From the NCBI GenBank assembly GCA_029247365.1, contig JAQWLJ010000051.1:1-57290 (forward strand): a stretch of DNA of 57,290 bases, in the 5' to 3' direction. Numbering within the stretch: position 1 is the stretch's first letter; every line of letters starts with the position of its first letter. Under the pieces are notes generated by a model, which searched no databases, was not told the DNA's origin, and saw only the letters and a program-made list of their open reading frames with translations. The position numbers and the translations under genes are program-made. Source of the DNA: Acidimicrobiales bacterium (GTDB lineage: Bacteria; Actinomycetota; Acidimicrobiia; Acidimicrobiales; Aldehydirespiratoraceae). Shown piece by piece: positions 23,882 to 32,155 of this stretch.

Positions 23882-24913
23882 ATGCCCTTGTGCGCCTTTG
23901 TCTCGTTTCGGTTGGGTCTGACCGACGGTGTGTCGGTCGTGGCGCAGCACTGGCAGGATGCTGTCGCCACACTGGGGTTCGACTCGTTCACCGTTGCCGG
24001 TGAGGGGCCGGTCGACCGGACCGTAGCCGGACTCGAGATCAGTGCGGCTGTTCCCCCGGATGTGGACGCCGTGCGGGAAGCACTCGCAGACGCCGATCTG
24101 ATCGTGGTCGAGAACCTCTGCTCGATCCCGCTGAACCTCGCTGCGGCACACGCGGTAGCCGACGTGTGCCGGGGGCGGCCGACGGTGATGCACCACCACG
24201 ACCCACCGTGGCAGCGGACCCACTTCGCCCATATCACCGAGCTCCCGATCGACGATCCGGCATGGCGGCACGTGGTCATCAACGAGTTAACCCGGCACGA
24301 GTTCGCCGAACGGGGTCTCCACGCAACCCGAATCTACAACGGCTTTCCCACCCGGACCATGGTCGGCACCGCACCCCACATTCGCGCCGAGCTCGACATC
24401 GCCACCGACGAGATCGTTCTCGCCCACCCCGTCCGGGCAATCCCCCGCAAAGACGTACCCACCGCACTTGCGATGACCGAAGCGATCGGTGGCACCTACT
24501 GGCTTTGGGGACCGGCCGAGGATGGCTACGACGACGAATTGGCCACAATGCTGGCTGCGGCGCGATGCCGCGTCATCCACGGCGCGCCCGACGTCGAGCC
24601 GATCGACCTTTACCGGGCTGCGACTGCGGTCCTCTTCCCGTCGACCTGGGAAGGTTTCGGCAACCCACCGGTGGAGGCCGCTATTCACGGCCTTCCCGCG
24701 GCGGTCGGTCCGTACCCTGTGGCCGATGAGCTACGAACCCTCGGATTCCGCTGGTTCCCAACCGATGATCACCGTCCGTTGCAGGCACATCTCGCTGATC
24801 CGGACCTTGCCCTCATCGAGCACAACCGCCGCATCGCACACGACCGCCTGTCACTGGACGCAATGACCGACGCGATTCGGGCATTGTTCACCGAAGCCGG
24901 CTGGCTACCGTGA
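23882..24913 (+). CDS. GT4-like glycosyltransferase
   Basis: A 343-residue GT-B enzyme. The N-terminal half contains FVSFRLGLTDGVSVVAQHW and HHHDPPWQRTHF; the C-terminal half contains the nucleotide-sugar motif STWEGFGNPPVEAAIHGLP, typical of GT4. The ATG at 23882 lies only ten bases from the start of the divergent GH63-like gene. This layout, with no room for a normal promoter, implies that each promoter lies in the other gene or further off. A hydrolase and a transferase side by side suggest making and breaking of the same sugar compound, for example a glycosyl-glycerate osmolyte. That is inference. Confidence 0.82.
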   Translation: MPLCAFVSFRLGLTDGVSVVAQHWQDAVATLGFDSFTVAGEGPVDRTVAGLEISAAVPPDVDAVREALADADLIVVENLCSIPLNLAAAHAVADVCRGRPTVMHHHDPPWQRTHFAHITELPIDDPAWRHVVINELTRHEFAERGLHATRIYNGFPTRTMVGTAPHIRAELDIATDEIVLAHPVRAIPRKDVPTALAMTEAIGGTYWLWGPAEDGYDDELATMLAAARCRVIHGAPDVEPIDLYRAATAVLFPSTWEGFGNPPVEAAIHGLPAAVGPYPVADELRTLGFRWFPTDDHRPLQAHLADPDLALIEHNRRIAHDRLSLDAMTDAIRALFTEAGWLP

Positions 24914-24920
24914 GCGTTTG

Positions 24921-25211
24921 ATGACCACCGACAAAACCTCGGGCGCCGCCCCCGTCGACCCTGTGCTCGCCCAGCGCGCTCGGGCAACCCGGTTCGCCGC
25001 CCTCGGCCAGCGCATCGGTTACTCGCTGTTCGGCCTCGCGCTCATCGTGTTCTTCATCGGCCTCGTCACCACCTTCACCTCGACCGTTTCGCAAAGCATT
25101 ATCGTCTGCGTTGTCATCGGATCGATCGTGCTCGCCCCAGCCATCGTGGTGGCGTACGCAGTCAAGGCCGCTGAGCGTGACGATCTCGAACATGGCCGGG
25201 AGATCGGCTGA
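24921..25211 (+). CDS. Small two-helix membrane protein
   Basis: A 96-residue protein of unknown family. A hydrophilic, alanine-rich N-terminus of about 30 residues is followed by two membrane helices (about 33-52 and 58-80) and a short charged tail (AAERDDLEHGREIG). It starts seven bases after the glycosyltransferase stop, and its last base is the first base of the tetR start codon (TGATG), so it sits in the same transcript as both neighbours. Confidence 0.75.
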   Translation: MTTDKTSGAAPVDPVLAQRARATRFAALGQRIGYSLFGLALIVFFIGLVTTFTSTVSQSIIVCVVIGSIVLAPAIVVAYAVKAAERDDLEHGREIG

Positions 25212-25804
25212 TGCCCCGGCTTCCCGCCGCCCAGCGAAAGGCCGCACTGGTAGATGCAGCGATGGCGGTCTTTTCCGCAGAGGGCTACCAGGCTTCCACG
25301 ATGGATGCCGTGGCGGCTGAGGCGGGCGTCACCAAGCCCGTTCTCTACCAGCATTTCCCCTCGAAACGCGAGCTGTTCCTTCACCTCCTAAGCGATGTGG
25401 CAGATCGCATGCGGTCGGTTGTGGTCGAGGCACTTTCCGATGCCGCAAGCCCGCATCAGCAGGTGCAGTTCGGCTTCCGCGCGTACTTCGACTTTGTCTC
25501 GTCGTACCCCGACCAGTTCCGGCTGCTCTTTGGCGAAGGGGTCCGAAGCGACGAGGCGTTCAGCCGCGAGGTGCAACAACTCGAACGCGAGATTGCGGCG
25601 GTGATCGCCGAACTCATCACGATCGAGGGTGCGTCCCCGAACGCCCGCCTGACGCTTGCCCATGGCCTCGTCGGACTCGCCGAAGCGACCGGACGGCACT
25701 GGGCACTTGCTACCGACCACCTCGATCTCGACACCATCACCGAACTCGTCACCGAGCTCGCTTGGCGCGGCCTGCGCGGGCGCCCCGAAGGCCTTAACGA
25801 TTGA
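25211..25804 (+). CDS. TetR-family transcriptional regulator
   Basis: A 197-residue regulator with an N-terminal helix-turn-helix (about 8-55): KAALVDAAMAVFSAEGYQASTMDAVA, then the recognition helix in GVTKPVLYQHFPSKRELF. The all-helical C-terminal half is the ligand pocket and resembles the TetR_C group with FDFVSSYPDQFRLLFGEGV. The ligand is unknown. Translation is coupled to the small membrane protein by a one-base overlap. Its 3' end overlaps the converging NUDIX gene by 11 bases. Confidence 0.92.
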   Translation: MPRLPAAQRKAALVDAAMAVFSAEGYQASTMDAVAAEAGVTKPVLYQHFPSKRELFLHLLSDVADRMRSVVVEALSDAASPHQQVQFGFRAYFDFVSSYPDQFRLLFGEGVRSDEAFSREVQQLEREIAAVIAELITIEGASPNARLTLAHGLVGLAEATGRHWALATDHLDLDTITELVTELAWRGLRGRPEGLND

Positions 25805-26309
25805 CGCGGCCGCCCTGTTCGGGGGGTGGAGTGATGTCGATTGGCTCAACCGGAATCTGACCTTCGACCAACGCGGGCAGGAACTCGCGCAGACGGGCGG
25901 GCACGGTGGGCGCCTCATCGGCGAGCAGTTCGTCGACTGTCCACCACCGGGCTCCCATAAACGCTGCGGCCTCCAGCGCCTCGAGTCCCTGCGGGTCGTA
26001 CTCGCCACCGTCGCACCAGGCGACGTGGATGCGATCGTCGGACTCGAAGTGGTAGCCGGCAAAGTCGTACTCGGTCTGCTGGACCCACACACATGGACCC
26101 ATCTCGACGTTCGGAATGCCGGTCTCCTCGTGGAGCTCGCGCAGCGCTGCGGCGCCGGAGTCTTCGTTCCACCCCATACCGCCACCGGGGATCTCCCACC
26201 AATCAGGCTTGTAGGGGTCGATCGGATCTTCGGCGTGGATCAGGAAAATACGACCCGCACGGTCGAGGAGTACGACTCGAGCGGCAGGGCGGCGAAGGGT
26301 GAACGTCAC
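25794..26309 (-). CDS. NUDIX hydrolase
   Basis: A 171-residue NUDIX enzyme that cleaves a nucleoside diphosphate linked to another group. The Nudix box is complete: GGGMGWNEDSGAAALRELHE followed by ETGI, with the metal-binding glutamates. The preceding KPDWWEIPGGG is typical. The exact substrate cannot be told. The GTG at 26309 is chosen because the family start TLRRPAARVVLLD follows and a TAGGTT box sits eight bases upstream. That box contains the TAG stop of tesB, so the gene may be transcribed both with tesB and on its own. Confidence 0.88.
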   Translation of the reverse strand: MTFTLRRPAARVVLLDRAGRIFLIHAEDPIDPYKPDWWEIPGGGMGWNEDSGAAALRELHEETGIPNVEMGPCVWVQQTEYDFAGYHFESDDRIHVAWCDGGEYDPQGLEALEAAAFMGARWWTVDELLADEAPTVPARLREFLPALVEGQIPVEPIDITPPPEQGGRVNR

Positions 26310-26317
26310 GGGTAGTG

Positions 26318-26323
26318 AACCTA
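26318..26323 (-). promoter_or_regulatory. -10 box of the NUDIX gene, overlapping the tesB stop
   Basis: TAGGTT on the minus strand, eight bases before the GTG at 26309. Its first three bases are the tesB stop codon. Confidence 0.4.
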
Positions 26324-27118
26324 GCGGGCGACGCGGAGCACGACCTCTTGAGCAACCGTGGCGACGTGTCGACCATCGGTGCTCCATAAATCACCTCGGG
26401 CGACGCCGCGACCACCCCGAACACCGCTCGAACGGAAGTCGTGCAGTGTCCATGCCGAGGCCGGTGTGAGGTCGTGGAACCAGACAGCGTGATCCAGTGA
26501 TGCCCCGAAATACGCTCGCTCGCTTTCGGGGGCGCTGAAGTCGGGACGGCCGAGCGGATGGGCGTACATGACAGCTTCGGTGGGTAGATCATCGGAGGCA
26601 AACGTGTGGGCGACAGCTTCCATCAACGCAGACGGTTCGTAGTCATCGCGGATGCGAACCCACGCTCGCGCACGCGGCCCAGGGTCCTCCTTTCGAGCCA
26701 TCGGTGGAACGAACGAGTCCTCGGTCGCGTCGGGGTCGAGGGTGAAATCGTCAGGCATCGAGATCGCAAGTGATTCGGGCTCGTCCTCGGGCCGCTGGAA
26801 CGAAACCGACAGATTCAGCATCACCCCGTCCGCCTGACGGGCAAGAACGCGGCGGGTCACGAACGAGCGGCCGTTTCGGATGCGGTCAACCTCGTACATG
26901 ATCGGTTCGTCGGAGATTCCCTGCCGGATGAAGTACGCGTGCATCGAGTGGGGCAAGTAAGCGGACTCGACAGTCTGCGCGGCGGCGAACAAACCTTGGG
27001 CTGCAACCTGTCCGCCGTAGACCCGGCCCCACGGGTAGTGCATGTTCGGCGCAAGCCAGACGTCGGGATCGGTCTCTCGCATTTCGAAGAGTTCGCGGAA
27101 CGTCGTGACGGCTTCCAT
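26321..27118 (-). CDS. tesB: Acyl-CoA thioesterase II (TesB type)
   Basis: A 265-residue double-hotdog thioesterase that releases free fatty acids from acyl-CoA. The N-terminal hotdog has YPWGRVYGGQVAAQGLFAA and SMHAYFIRQGISDEPIMYEV; the C-terminal hotdog carries SLDHAVWFH (catalytic Asp), a Ser/Thr in the SSGVRGGRG stretch, and the late AQEVVLR with the catalytic Gln. All three residues expected of TesB appear present. The ATG at 27118 lies eight bases after a TAGGGT box. It is divergent from the VOC protein gene and upstream of NUDIX. Confidence 0.93.
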   Translation of the reverse strand: MEAVTTFRELFEMRETDPDVWLAPNMHYPWGRVYGGQVAAQGLFAAAQTVESAYLPHSMHAYFIRQGISDEPIMYEVDRIRNGRSFVTRRVLARQADGVMLNLSVSFQRPEDEPESLAISMPDDFTLDPDATEDSFVPPMARKEDPGPRARAWVRIRDDYEPSALMEAVAHTFASDDLPTEAVMYAHPLGRPDFSAPESERAYFGASLDHAVWFHDLTPASAWTLHDFRSSGVRGGRGVARGDLWSTDGRHVATVAQEVVLRVAR

Positions 27119-27126
27119 GGCCTCGG

Positions 27127-27136
27127 ACCCTAGGCC
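27127..27136. promoter_or_regulatory. -10 region of tesB, overlapping a weak opposite box
   Basis: On the minus strand TAGGGT (27132-27127) is eight bases before the tesB ATG. On the plus strand TAGGCC (27131-27136) shares the TA but is a poor match and lies 16 bases before the VOC gene. Confidence 0.4.
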
Positions 27137-27152
27137 GTGGCACCATCGATGC

Positions 27153-27797
27153 GTGACTGCGCTGACCGACCGATCTCACCAGCTCCGAGCAATCCTCGTT
27201 GGAGACGAACCGGCAGCGTGGGACGACGCGGGATTCACGGTTGTCGACAGCGCGCTGAGGGTCGGTACGACCATCGTCGTGCTCGACCCGGACCTGCCGT
27301 CCGGTATTGCCCGGGCCGATATTGCCGGCCTCGACGGCGACGTCGACGGCTTGCCGATCGGCCCGATCGAGACCCCGGCTGACCTTCCGCATGGTCATCG
27401 CAATCGGGTCCGCGGGTTCGACCACCTCGTCGCGATGTCGCACTCGATCCAACGCACGAGCACCATGCTCATCGATGCCGGTCTCGAGCTTCGCCGGACC
27501 CGCACATTCCCGGCTGGCGACGGGACCCGGCGCCAGGACTTCTTCTGGCTCGGCGACGTGATCCTCGAACTCGTCGGCGTCGAGGACGCAACGAGCAACG
27601 AGCCGGCATCGCTGTGGGGGCTTGCGCTCGAGTGCGACGACCTTGACGCGGCAGTCGTCGAACTCGCTGACGGTATCGGGGCAGCCAAGAAAGCCGTGCA
27701 AGCCGGTCGACGGATCGCCACCATTCGTACCCGCGAGCTCGGCGTGTCGGTCCCGATCGCGCTCATGTCACCCCACCCACAGCGTGACAACGGGTGA
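27153..27797 (+). CDS. VOC (glyoxalase-like) domain protein
   Basis: A 214-residue protein whose middle and C-terminal part (about 85-205) looks like a vicinal oxygen chelate fold: RVRGFDHLVAMSHSIQRTSTMLIDAGLELRR is a typical first beta-alpha unit, followed by QDFFWLGDVILELVG. The N-terminal 80 residues hold a second, more diverged unit. Metal ligands are not obvious, so I cannot name a reaction. The start is the GTG at 27153, since upstream codons overlap tesB antisense. It stands alone between tesB and the lipoprotein gene. Confidence 0.78.
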   Translation: MTALTDRSHQLRAILVGDEPAAWDDAGFTVVDSALRVGTTIVVLDPDLPSGIARADIAGLDGDVDGLPIGPIETPADLPHGHRNRVRGFDHLVAMSHSIQRTSTMLIDAGLELRRTRTFPAGDGTRRQDFFWLGDVILELVGVEDATSNEPASLWGLALECDDLDAAVVELADGIGAAKKAVQAGRRIATIRTRELGVSVPIALMSPHPQRDNG

Positions 27798-27811
27798 ATC
27801 GCTCGGCCCGT

Positions 27812-27817
27812 TAGGTT
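27812..27817 (+). promoter_or_regulatory. -10 box of the Thr/Asp-rich lipoprotein gene
   Basis: TAGGTT, seven bases before the GTG at 27825, which supports a leaderless mRNA and that start codon. Confidence 0.45.
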
Positions 27818-27824
27818 GTGCTCA

Positions 27825-28160
27825 GTGCGGCGGTTCCCCTTTTTCCTTGTGCTGGCAGCGGCTGCCGTGCTCCTAGCCGGTTGCGGCAACGACAACCAGG
27901 ACCCCGTGCTTGATCCCCCGTCGCTCAGTTCGTCTTCCACCACGTCGGCGGCGCCCACCGACGCTGACGATGTCCGTACCGATACCGACGCCACCACCGA
28001 CACCGACGCCACAAGCCGCGACGACGAAGCCTCAACCACCACGACTGAACCAACCGACGACCCGGTCACCACCACCAGCGAGCGACTCGATCCCGACGAT
28101 CCGGCCTATCCGACGTCGCAACCGCGCCCGCCGGTTACCTACCCCATAACCGACGGCTGA
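27825..28160 (+). CDS. Thr/Asp-rich lipoprotein, unknown function
   Basis: A 111-residue exported protein. The signal peptide has a basic start (RRF), a hydrophobic core and a clear lipobox LLAGC at residue 20. The mature part is low-complexity, with runs of threonine, aspartate, serine and proline (such as TDTDATTDTDAT) and a proline-rich end. It is probably disordered and could act as a surface spacer. I see no known domain. A TTG nine bases upstream (27816) is a less likely start. Confidence 0.7.
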   Translation: MRRFPFFLVLAAAAVLLAGCGNDNQDPVLDPPSLSSSSTTSAAPTDADDVRTDTDATTDTDATSRDDEASTTTTEPTDDPVTTTSERLDPDDPAYPTSQPRPPVTYPITDG

Positions 28161-28251
28161 GTTCCGGGTGCCCGACGACACCCTTTGCGGTAGCAGCTCT
28201 TCTACGAACGGTTCGAACAATCCTGGCCGCAACCCTCGGACAAGAATCGAT

Positions 28252-28581
28252 TCATGCCACTGGAGCGGGCCGATGACGCACACCGGTGACGGCCCACACG
28301 CGAACCTCGCCATCCTCAAGGATCTCGTCAACGGTTGCGTCAACGATGAGGCTCATTGATTCCCGGTCGTTTGCAGGCCAGAGAAGACCCAGGGTTCCGT
28401 GCTGACGAAGGAGCTCGACCGAGCTCCGACCGAGGCCGATCGTGATCGTCGCACCAGCGATCCGTGGTGCAACATGCGTGATGCGCGGTGCGCCGTCCGG
28501 GTCGGAGACCACGGCGTACGCCGTCGGGCCATAGGCCCGGGCTGTCTCCGGCAGGTCCTCGAGTTTGACCTCCATGCTCAT
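28252..28581 (-). CDS. Pyridoxamine 5'-phosphate oxidase-like split-barrel protein
   Basis: A 109-residue protein resembling the flavin-binding split barrel of the PNPOx superfamily. The ATAYAVVSDPDGAPRITHVAP-like opening and the HGTLGLLWPANDRESMSLIVDATV segment fit the first two sheets, but the protein is short and I cannot point to FMN ligands. It may bind flavin, F420 or heme, or be a degenerate member. The ATG at 28581 (or 28575) follows a TACGTT box six bases upstream. It stands alone; 91 bases without a gene separate it from the lipoprotein gene. Confidence 0.65.
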   Translation of the reverse strand: MSMEVKLEDLPETARAYGPTAYAVVSDPDGAPRITHVAPRIAGATITIGLGRSSVELLRQHGTLGLLWPANDRESMSLIVDATVDEILEDGEVRVWAVTGVRHRPAPVA

Positions 28582-28587
28582 GGAGTC

Positions 28588-28593
28588 AACGTA
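28588..28593 (-). promoter_or_regulatory. -10 box of the PNPOx-like gene
   Basis: TACGTT on the minus strand, six bases before the ATG at 28581. Confidence 0.4.
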
Positions 28594-28961
28594 CCCGAAC
28601 GCCTTGGGTCAGAGGCTGCCTGCTCATCAAGCGCGGCTAGGTCGACATAGCCACCCACTGCCGCTTTACGGCTCTGCGGCCTGCTCGCAGTCTTACGCTC
28701 GGGTGCGCGCAGGCCGAGAGAGGGACGCGGTGCAGCACGCAACGATCGGCCGTTCATCCAGCGGCGGACCAGTGGATGACGTCGACCGACACAGCGACTG
28801 GGGAATCGGGAAGAGCGCGACGTTCGTCCAACGTCACGACGCTCGTTGCTGCATCGATGAAGGCAGCTCGCCTCTGGGGTTTCTGCAGGCCGATCTCGGA
28901 GCCAAGCCCCATAGCAACCAAGGGCGGAGACATCCTCGAACTCACGGCGCTCAAAGGCCCG
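28594..28961. other. 368-base stretch without a confident gene
   Basis: It contains a hairpin with perfect 8-base arms, CGGCCTGC (28677-28684) and GCAGGCCG (28709-28716), around a 24-base loop. It also has a minus-strand open frame (28754-28933 from an ATG, or to 28954 from a TTG) that begins a few bases after the YcaQ-like stop. The frame has weaker third-position G/C bias than real genes nearby and no recognisable domain, so I leave it uncalled. Confidence 0.5.
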
Positions 28962-30155
28962 TCACAGTTGAGCGATCAGATCGCCGCGCTCACCCGACAC
29001 GGCCCAGCCACCGGCCCCGACGAAGACGGCGAGATCATCGAGTGCCCGTCGCATTCCGTCGACGACATCGCTTGTGTCGGCCCTGTCCTCGCTGAATGCG
29101 CTCAGGACTCGAAGCACACCATCGACCCGGTCGGTTTTGAGATCGCACCGGCCGACAATGCGGTCCCCCAAAAGGAGCGGCAAGACGTAGTAGCCAAACC
29201 GGCGCTGGTCAGCTGGCACGTAGATCTCGATCTTGTACTCGAAGTCGAAGAGCCGTTCGCCCCGCTCCCTGAACCACACGACCGGGTCGAACGGCGACAC
29301 AAAGGTGCACGCGTCGATCGAGCGGGGCCGGGCTGCGTCGGGGTGCAGGAATGCCGGCCGATTCCATCCCTCGACCTCAACCTTGACCAGGTCACCGTTC
29401 TCGACAAGTTCGGCGAGACGTTCCTTCGCTGGCCGCTTGGGCAGGCGGTAGTAGTCGATGAGATCAGGCGCGGCCCCGATGCCGAAGCTGGCTGCTGCGC
29501 GCCGCAACAACTGGCGGTGAGCCTCCTCCTCGCTGGGGGTCGGGAGCGCAAGGATCTCGGCCGGCACGATCCGGTCGAGTACGTCGAACTCCTTCACGAA
29601 GCCCGGTCGCCGGCGGATACCAACCTCGCCAATCCGAAACAGCCAGTCAAGGGCCACCGAGCCATCCGACCGACTTCCCCACCACTCACCGTTGCGCGGT
29701 CGAGGGTCCTCAAGATCACCAGAAGCCATCCGACCGCACGAGCGAACTTGGTCGAGCACGTCATCGACGTATGCCTCATTGTCGGCGGCGAACTTGACCA
29801 GATGCCGCCATGTGCCACCGCGACGCGAGCGGTCCTTGTGCCACCGCAGCAGCGGCTCGGACTCGACCGGGAGCAGGCTCGCCTCGTGACTCCATGCCTC
29901 GAACCACTCGTCGTGCCGGTAAGCGGTGCGGTCAAGTAGGTCGGGGTCGTACGGACCAAGTCGGGAGAACAGTGGCATGTAGTGGGTACGCATCACCACC
30001 GGAACCGAGTCGAGCTGCAACAAGCCGAGCCGGCCCATCACCCGGCGGAGATGGCGTCGGTCGACCGCTCCTTTAGGCGTTGGGTCGTTGAACCCCTGCG
30101 CGCCGAGCGCGATACGACGCGCGACCGAGGTGGAGATCGTGGGCTTTTTCTTCAT
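28962..30155 (-). CDS. YcaQ-like winged-helix DNA glycosylase
   Basis: A 397-residue protein of the HTH_42 family (AlkX/YcaQ and AlkZ relatives), which remove bulky or crosslinked alkylated bases from DNA. The catalytic QxD is at 47-49 in LGLLQLDSV, as in the YcaQ-like branch; AlkZ-type enzymes have QxQ. The following RTHYMPLFSRLGPYD and the later FVSPFDPVVWFRERGERLFDFEYKIE and YVPADQRRFGYYVLPLL are family hallmarks. The ATG at 30155 overlaps the HAD stop by four bases, so the two are one operon. Confidence 0.92.
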   Translation of the reverse strand: MKKKPTISTSVARRIALGAQGFNDPTPKGAVDRRHLRRVMGRLGLLQLDSVPVVMRTHYMPLFSRLGPYDPDLLDRTAYRHDEWFEAWSHEASLLPVESEPLLRWHKDRSRRGGTWRHLVKFAADNEAYVDDVLDQVRSCGRMASGDLEDPRPRNGEWWGSRSDGSVALDWLFRIGEVGIRRRPGFVKEFDVLDRIVPAEILALPTPSEEEAHRQLLRRAAASFGIGAAPDLIDYYRLPKRPAKERLAELVENGDLVKVEVEGWNRPAFLHPDAARPRSIDACTFVSPFDPVVWFRERGERLFDFEYKIEIYVPADQRRFGYYVLPLLLGDRIVGRCDLKTDRVDGVLRVLSAFSEDRADTSDVVDGMRRALDDLAVFVGAGGWAVSGERGDLIAQL

Positions 30156-30877
30156 GCCCCAAGGTGCCCAGCCAGGGCCGCCACGTCCGGCAAACGCCAG
30201 TGGTCGAAGTCACCGTGAAGATCGAGCGGGTCGAGCTGAACCACGGGCATACCCGCAGCAGCTGCGCCAAGAACATCGGCATGAACCGTGTCGCCGACGT
30301 AGAGGGTGCGCCCAGGATCAGTGCCGAGGGCGTCGAGGGCCGGTGTGAAGATTCGCGGATCGGGTTTGGAGATCTTCACGATCTCGGAATCGACGATCGC
30401 CGGGACCGACGGCAATGGCCCATCGCCGATCTGACAGATGCCGTGGCGCCGGCACTGGTCGATCGCCGTTCCGTTGTTGTTGGTGACGATCGCGACAGGG
30501 CGTGCCATAGAGATCTGGGCGAAGGCATCGATGTTGTGAGTGATCGGGTGCTCCCACACAAAATGGTTCTCCGTACGTTGCGCATGGCGGACGGCCACGG
30601 CGGCATTGAGTTCGGCCCTGGCCACGCCGACGGCAACGAACGCCGCTCGGTCGTAGGCGTCCCACACGCCAATGTTCGCCTCGTCGAACGTCGACTCCTT
30701 CAGCAGGTCGCTCAATGCCCGAATCCCGCGGTAGTGCGCATCGATCGCATTGTGATCGCCGTAGTCGTGTTCGATGCCGACGGCGTCGAACATCGGAGCG
30801 ATCTCGTCCGGGCTCGGGACGATGAACACGCCGCCCATGTCGAACACGACAGCATCGATGTCGGAGGGGTGACGCAC
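30152..30877 (-). CDS. HAD-family hydrolase
   Basis: A 241-residue haloacid-dehalogenase-like phosphatase. Motif I is VVFDMGGVFI, motif II AIVTNNNG, motif III the lysine of KISKPDPRIF, and motif IV YVGDTVHADVLGAAAAGMP, so the catalytic set is present. The general acid two residues after the first aspartate is replaced by glycine, as in several DxG-type HADs. The substrate is unknown. The GTG at 30877 is the only start that keeps motif I near the N-terminus. It is translated together with the YcaQ-like gene and divergent from the MFS gene. Confidence 0.85.
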   Translation of the reverse strand: MRHPSDIDAVVFDMGGVFIVPSPDEIAPMFDAVGIEHDYGDHNAIDAHYRGIRALSDLLKESTFDEANIGVWDAYDRAAFVAVGVARAELNAAVAVRHAQRTENHFVWEHPITHNIDAFAQISMARPVAIVTNNNGTAIDQCRRHGICQIGDGPLPSVPAIVDSEIVKISKPDPRIFTPALDALGTDPGRTLYVGDTVHADVLGAAAAGMPVVQLDPLDLHGDFDHWRLPDVAALAGHLGA

Positions 30878-30916
30878 CCAGCGAGTACATCACGCGTCGC
30901 TGAACGCTGCCATCCG

Positions 30917-30922
30917 TACACT
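30917..30922 (+). promoter_or_regulatory. -10 box of the MFS-PAQR operon
   Basis: TACACT, six bases before the ATG at 30929. Confidence 0.45.
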
Positions 30923-30928
30923 CGTGCG

Positions 30929-32155
30929 ATGCGGAAGCGCTTTGCCGGGTGGCGGATCCTCGCCCTGGCGACAGTGGTCATGGGCCTCACTGGTCCCGGC
31001 CAGACCATCGGCGTCAGCGTCTTCATCGATCATTTCGCCGACTCACTCGGGTTGACGAAGAACCAGATCTCGGCCGGCTATGCGATCGGCACCCTGTGCG
31101 GATCGCTCACCCTCCCCACGGTCGGTCGTCTCATCGACCGCTACGGGGTCCGCCGAGCCATGGTCACGATTGCGACGCTCTTCGCGCTCGGCCTCACGTA
31201 CATGAGCGGGGTTCAGGGCCTGGTCATGCTCACGATCGGGTTCTTCTTCATCCGGATGCTCGGTCAGGGCTCACTGTCTCTCGTGTCGACCGTGACTATC
31301 TCCTTGTGGTTCGACCGCCGGCGGGGTTTCGCGCTCGGCATTGCGATGACGATTTCGTCGGCGATCATGGCGCTAGTCCCGGTCGCCCTTTCGTACACGA
31401 TCGATCAGGTGGGTTGGCGCGACACGTGGCTGTTGGCGGCGGCGACGATCGCCGTCGTCGTGGTCCCGATCAGCTGGTTCGGGATCATCGATCGGCCCTC
31501 GGCGGTTGGTCAGCTCCCCGACGGCGCAGCGCCCCCAGGGGAGAGCGACGAACCCATCGCCGATGCGTGGGGTGTCGAACGCAGCAAAGCCCTTCGCAGC
31601 CGCGCCTTCTGGATCCTTGCCCTTGCGACGTCGCTCACGAGCATGTTGAGCACTGCACTGAACTTCCATCAGATCGCGCTCCTCGGCGAGAGCGGATTCA
31701 GCGAGACGGAGGCTGCCATCATGTTTCTGCCGCAGGTAATCGGAACGTTCATCGGCAGCCCGGGTATGGGCGTCGTGGTCGACAAGGTCGGCACCCGCTA
31801 TGCGCCGGCCGCCACGCTCGTCGCGCTTGCGATCACGCTGATGCTCGCGGGAACGGCGAGCTCCACCATCGGTGTGATCGCCTACGCAACGTGGTTTGGA
31901 CTGCAGGCAGGCACTGTGCGCACCCTTGGTGCCGCGCTGATCCCCCAATGGTTCGGCACACGCAACCTCGGTTCGATCCAGGGCGCCATGACGTTCCTGG
32001 GCGTTCTTGCATCGGCTGCAGGACCGATCGCCTTCTCGCTCACCCAGACCGCAACCGGCAGCTTCCGCAACGCGGCCACACTGTGGGCCATCGCCCCGAT
32101 CGTCGCTGCTGCCTTTGCGCTGAGTAAGCGCCCGATACCCACCCGAACCGCATGA
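30929..32155 (+). CDS. Major facilitator superfamily transporter
   Basis: A 408-residue protein with about 12 membrane helices. The loop 2-3 motif GRLIDRYGVRRAM and its repeat GVVVDKVGTRYAP in the second half are the normal MFS-A motifs. The layout resembles the monocarboxylate/oxalate-type group, but the cargo cannot be read. The open frame extends 765 bases further upstream, but that part lies antisense to the HAD gene and is not membrane-like; the ATG at 30929 with its -10 box is the start. Its stop overlaps the PAQR start by four bases. Confidence 0.9.
   Translation: MRKRFAGWRILALATVVMGLTGPGQTIGVSVFIDHFADSLGLTKNQISAGYAIGTLCGSLTLPTVGRLIDRYGVRRAMVTIATLFALGLTYMSGVQGLVMLTIGFFFIRMLGQGSLSLVSTVTISLWFDRRRGFALGIAMTISSAIMALVPVALSYTIDQVGWRDTWLLAAATIAVVVVPISWFGIIDRPSAVGQLPDGAAPPGESDEPIADAWGVERSKALRSRAFWILALATSLTSMLSTALNFHQIALLGESGFSETEAAIMFLPQVIGTFIGSPGMGVVVDKVGTRYAPAATLVALAITLMLAGTASSTIGVIAYATWFGLQAGTVRTLGAALIPQWFGTRNLGSIQGAMTFLGVLASAAGPIAFSLTQTATGSFRNAATLWAIAPIVAAAFALSKRPIPTRTA

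Noticed and set aside
30164-30928. N-terminal extension of the MFS transporter frame by about 255 codons
   Set aside because: This part is antisense to the HAD gene and has no membrane character; a -10 box and the ATG at 30929 mark the true start.
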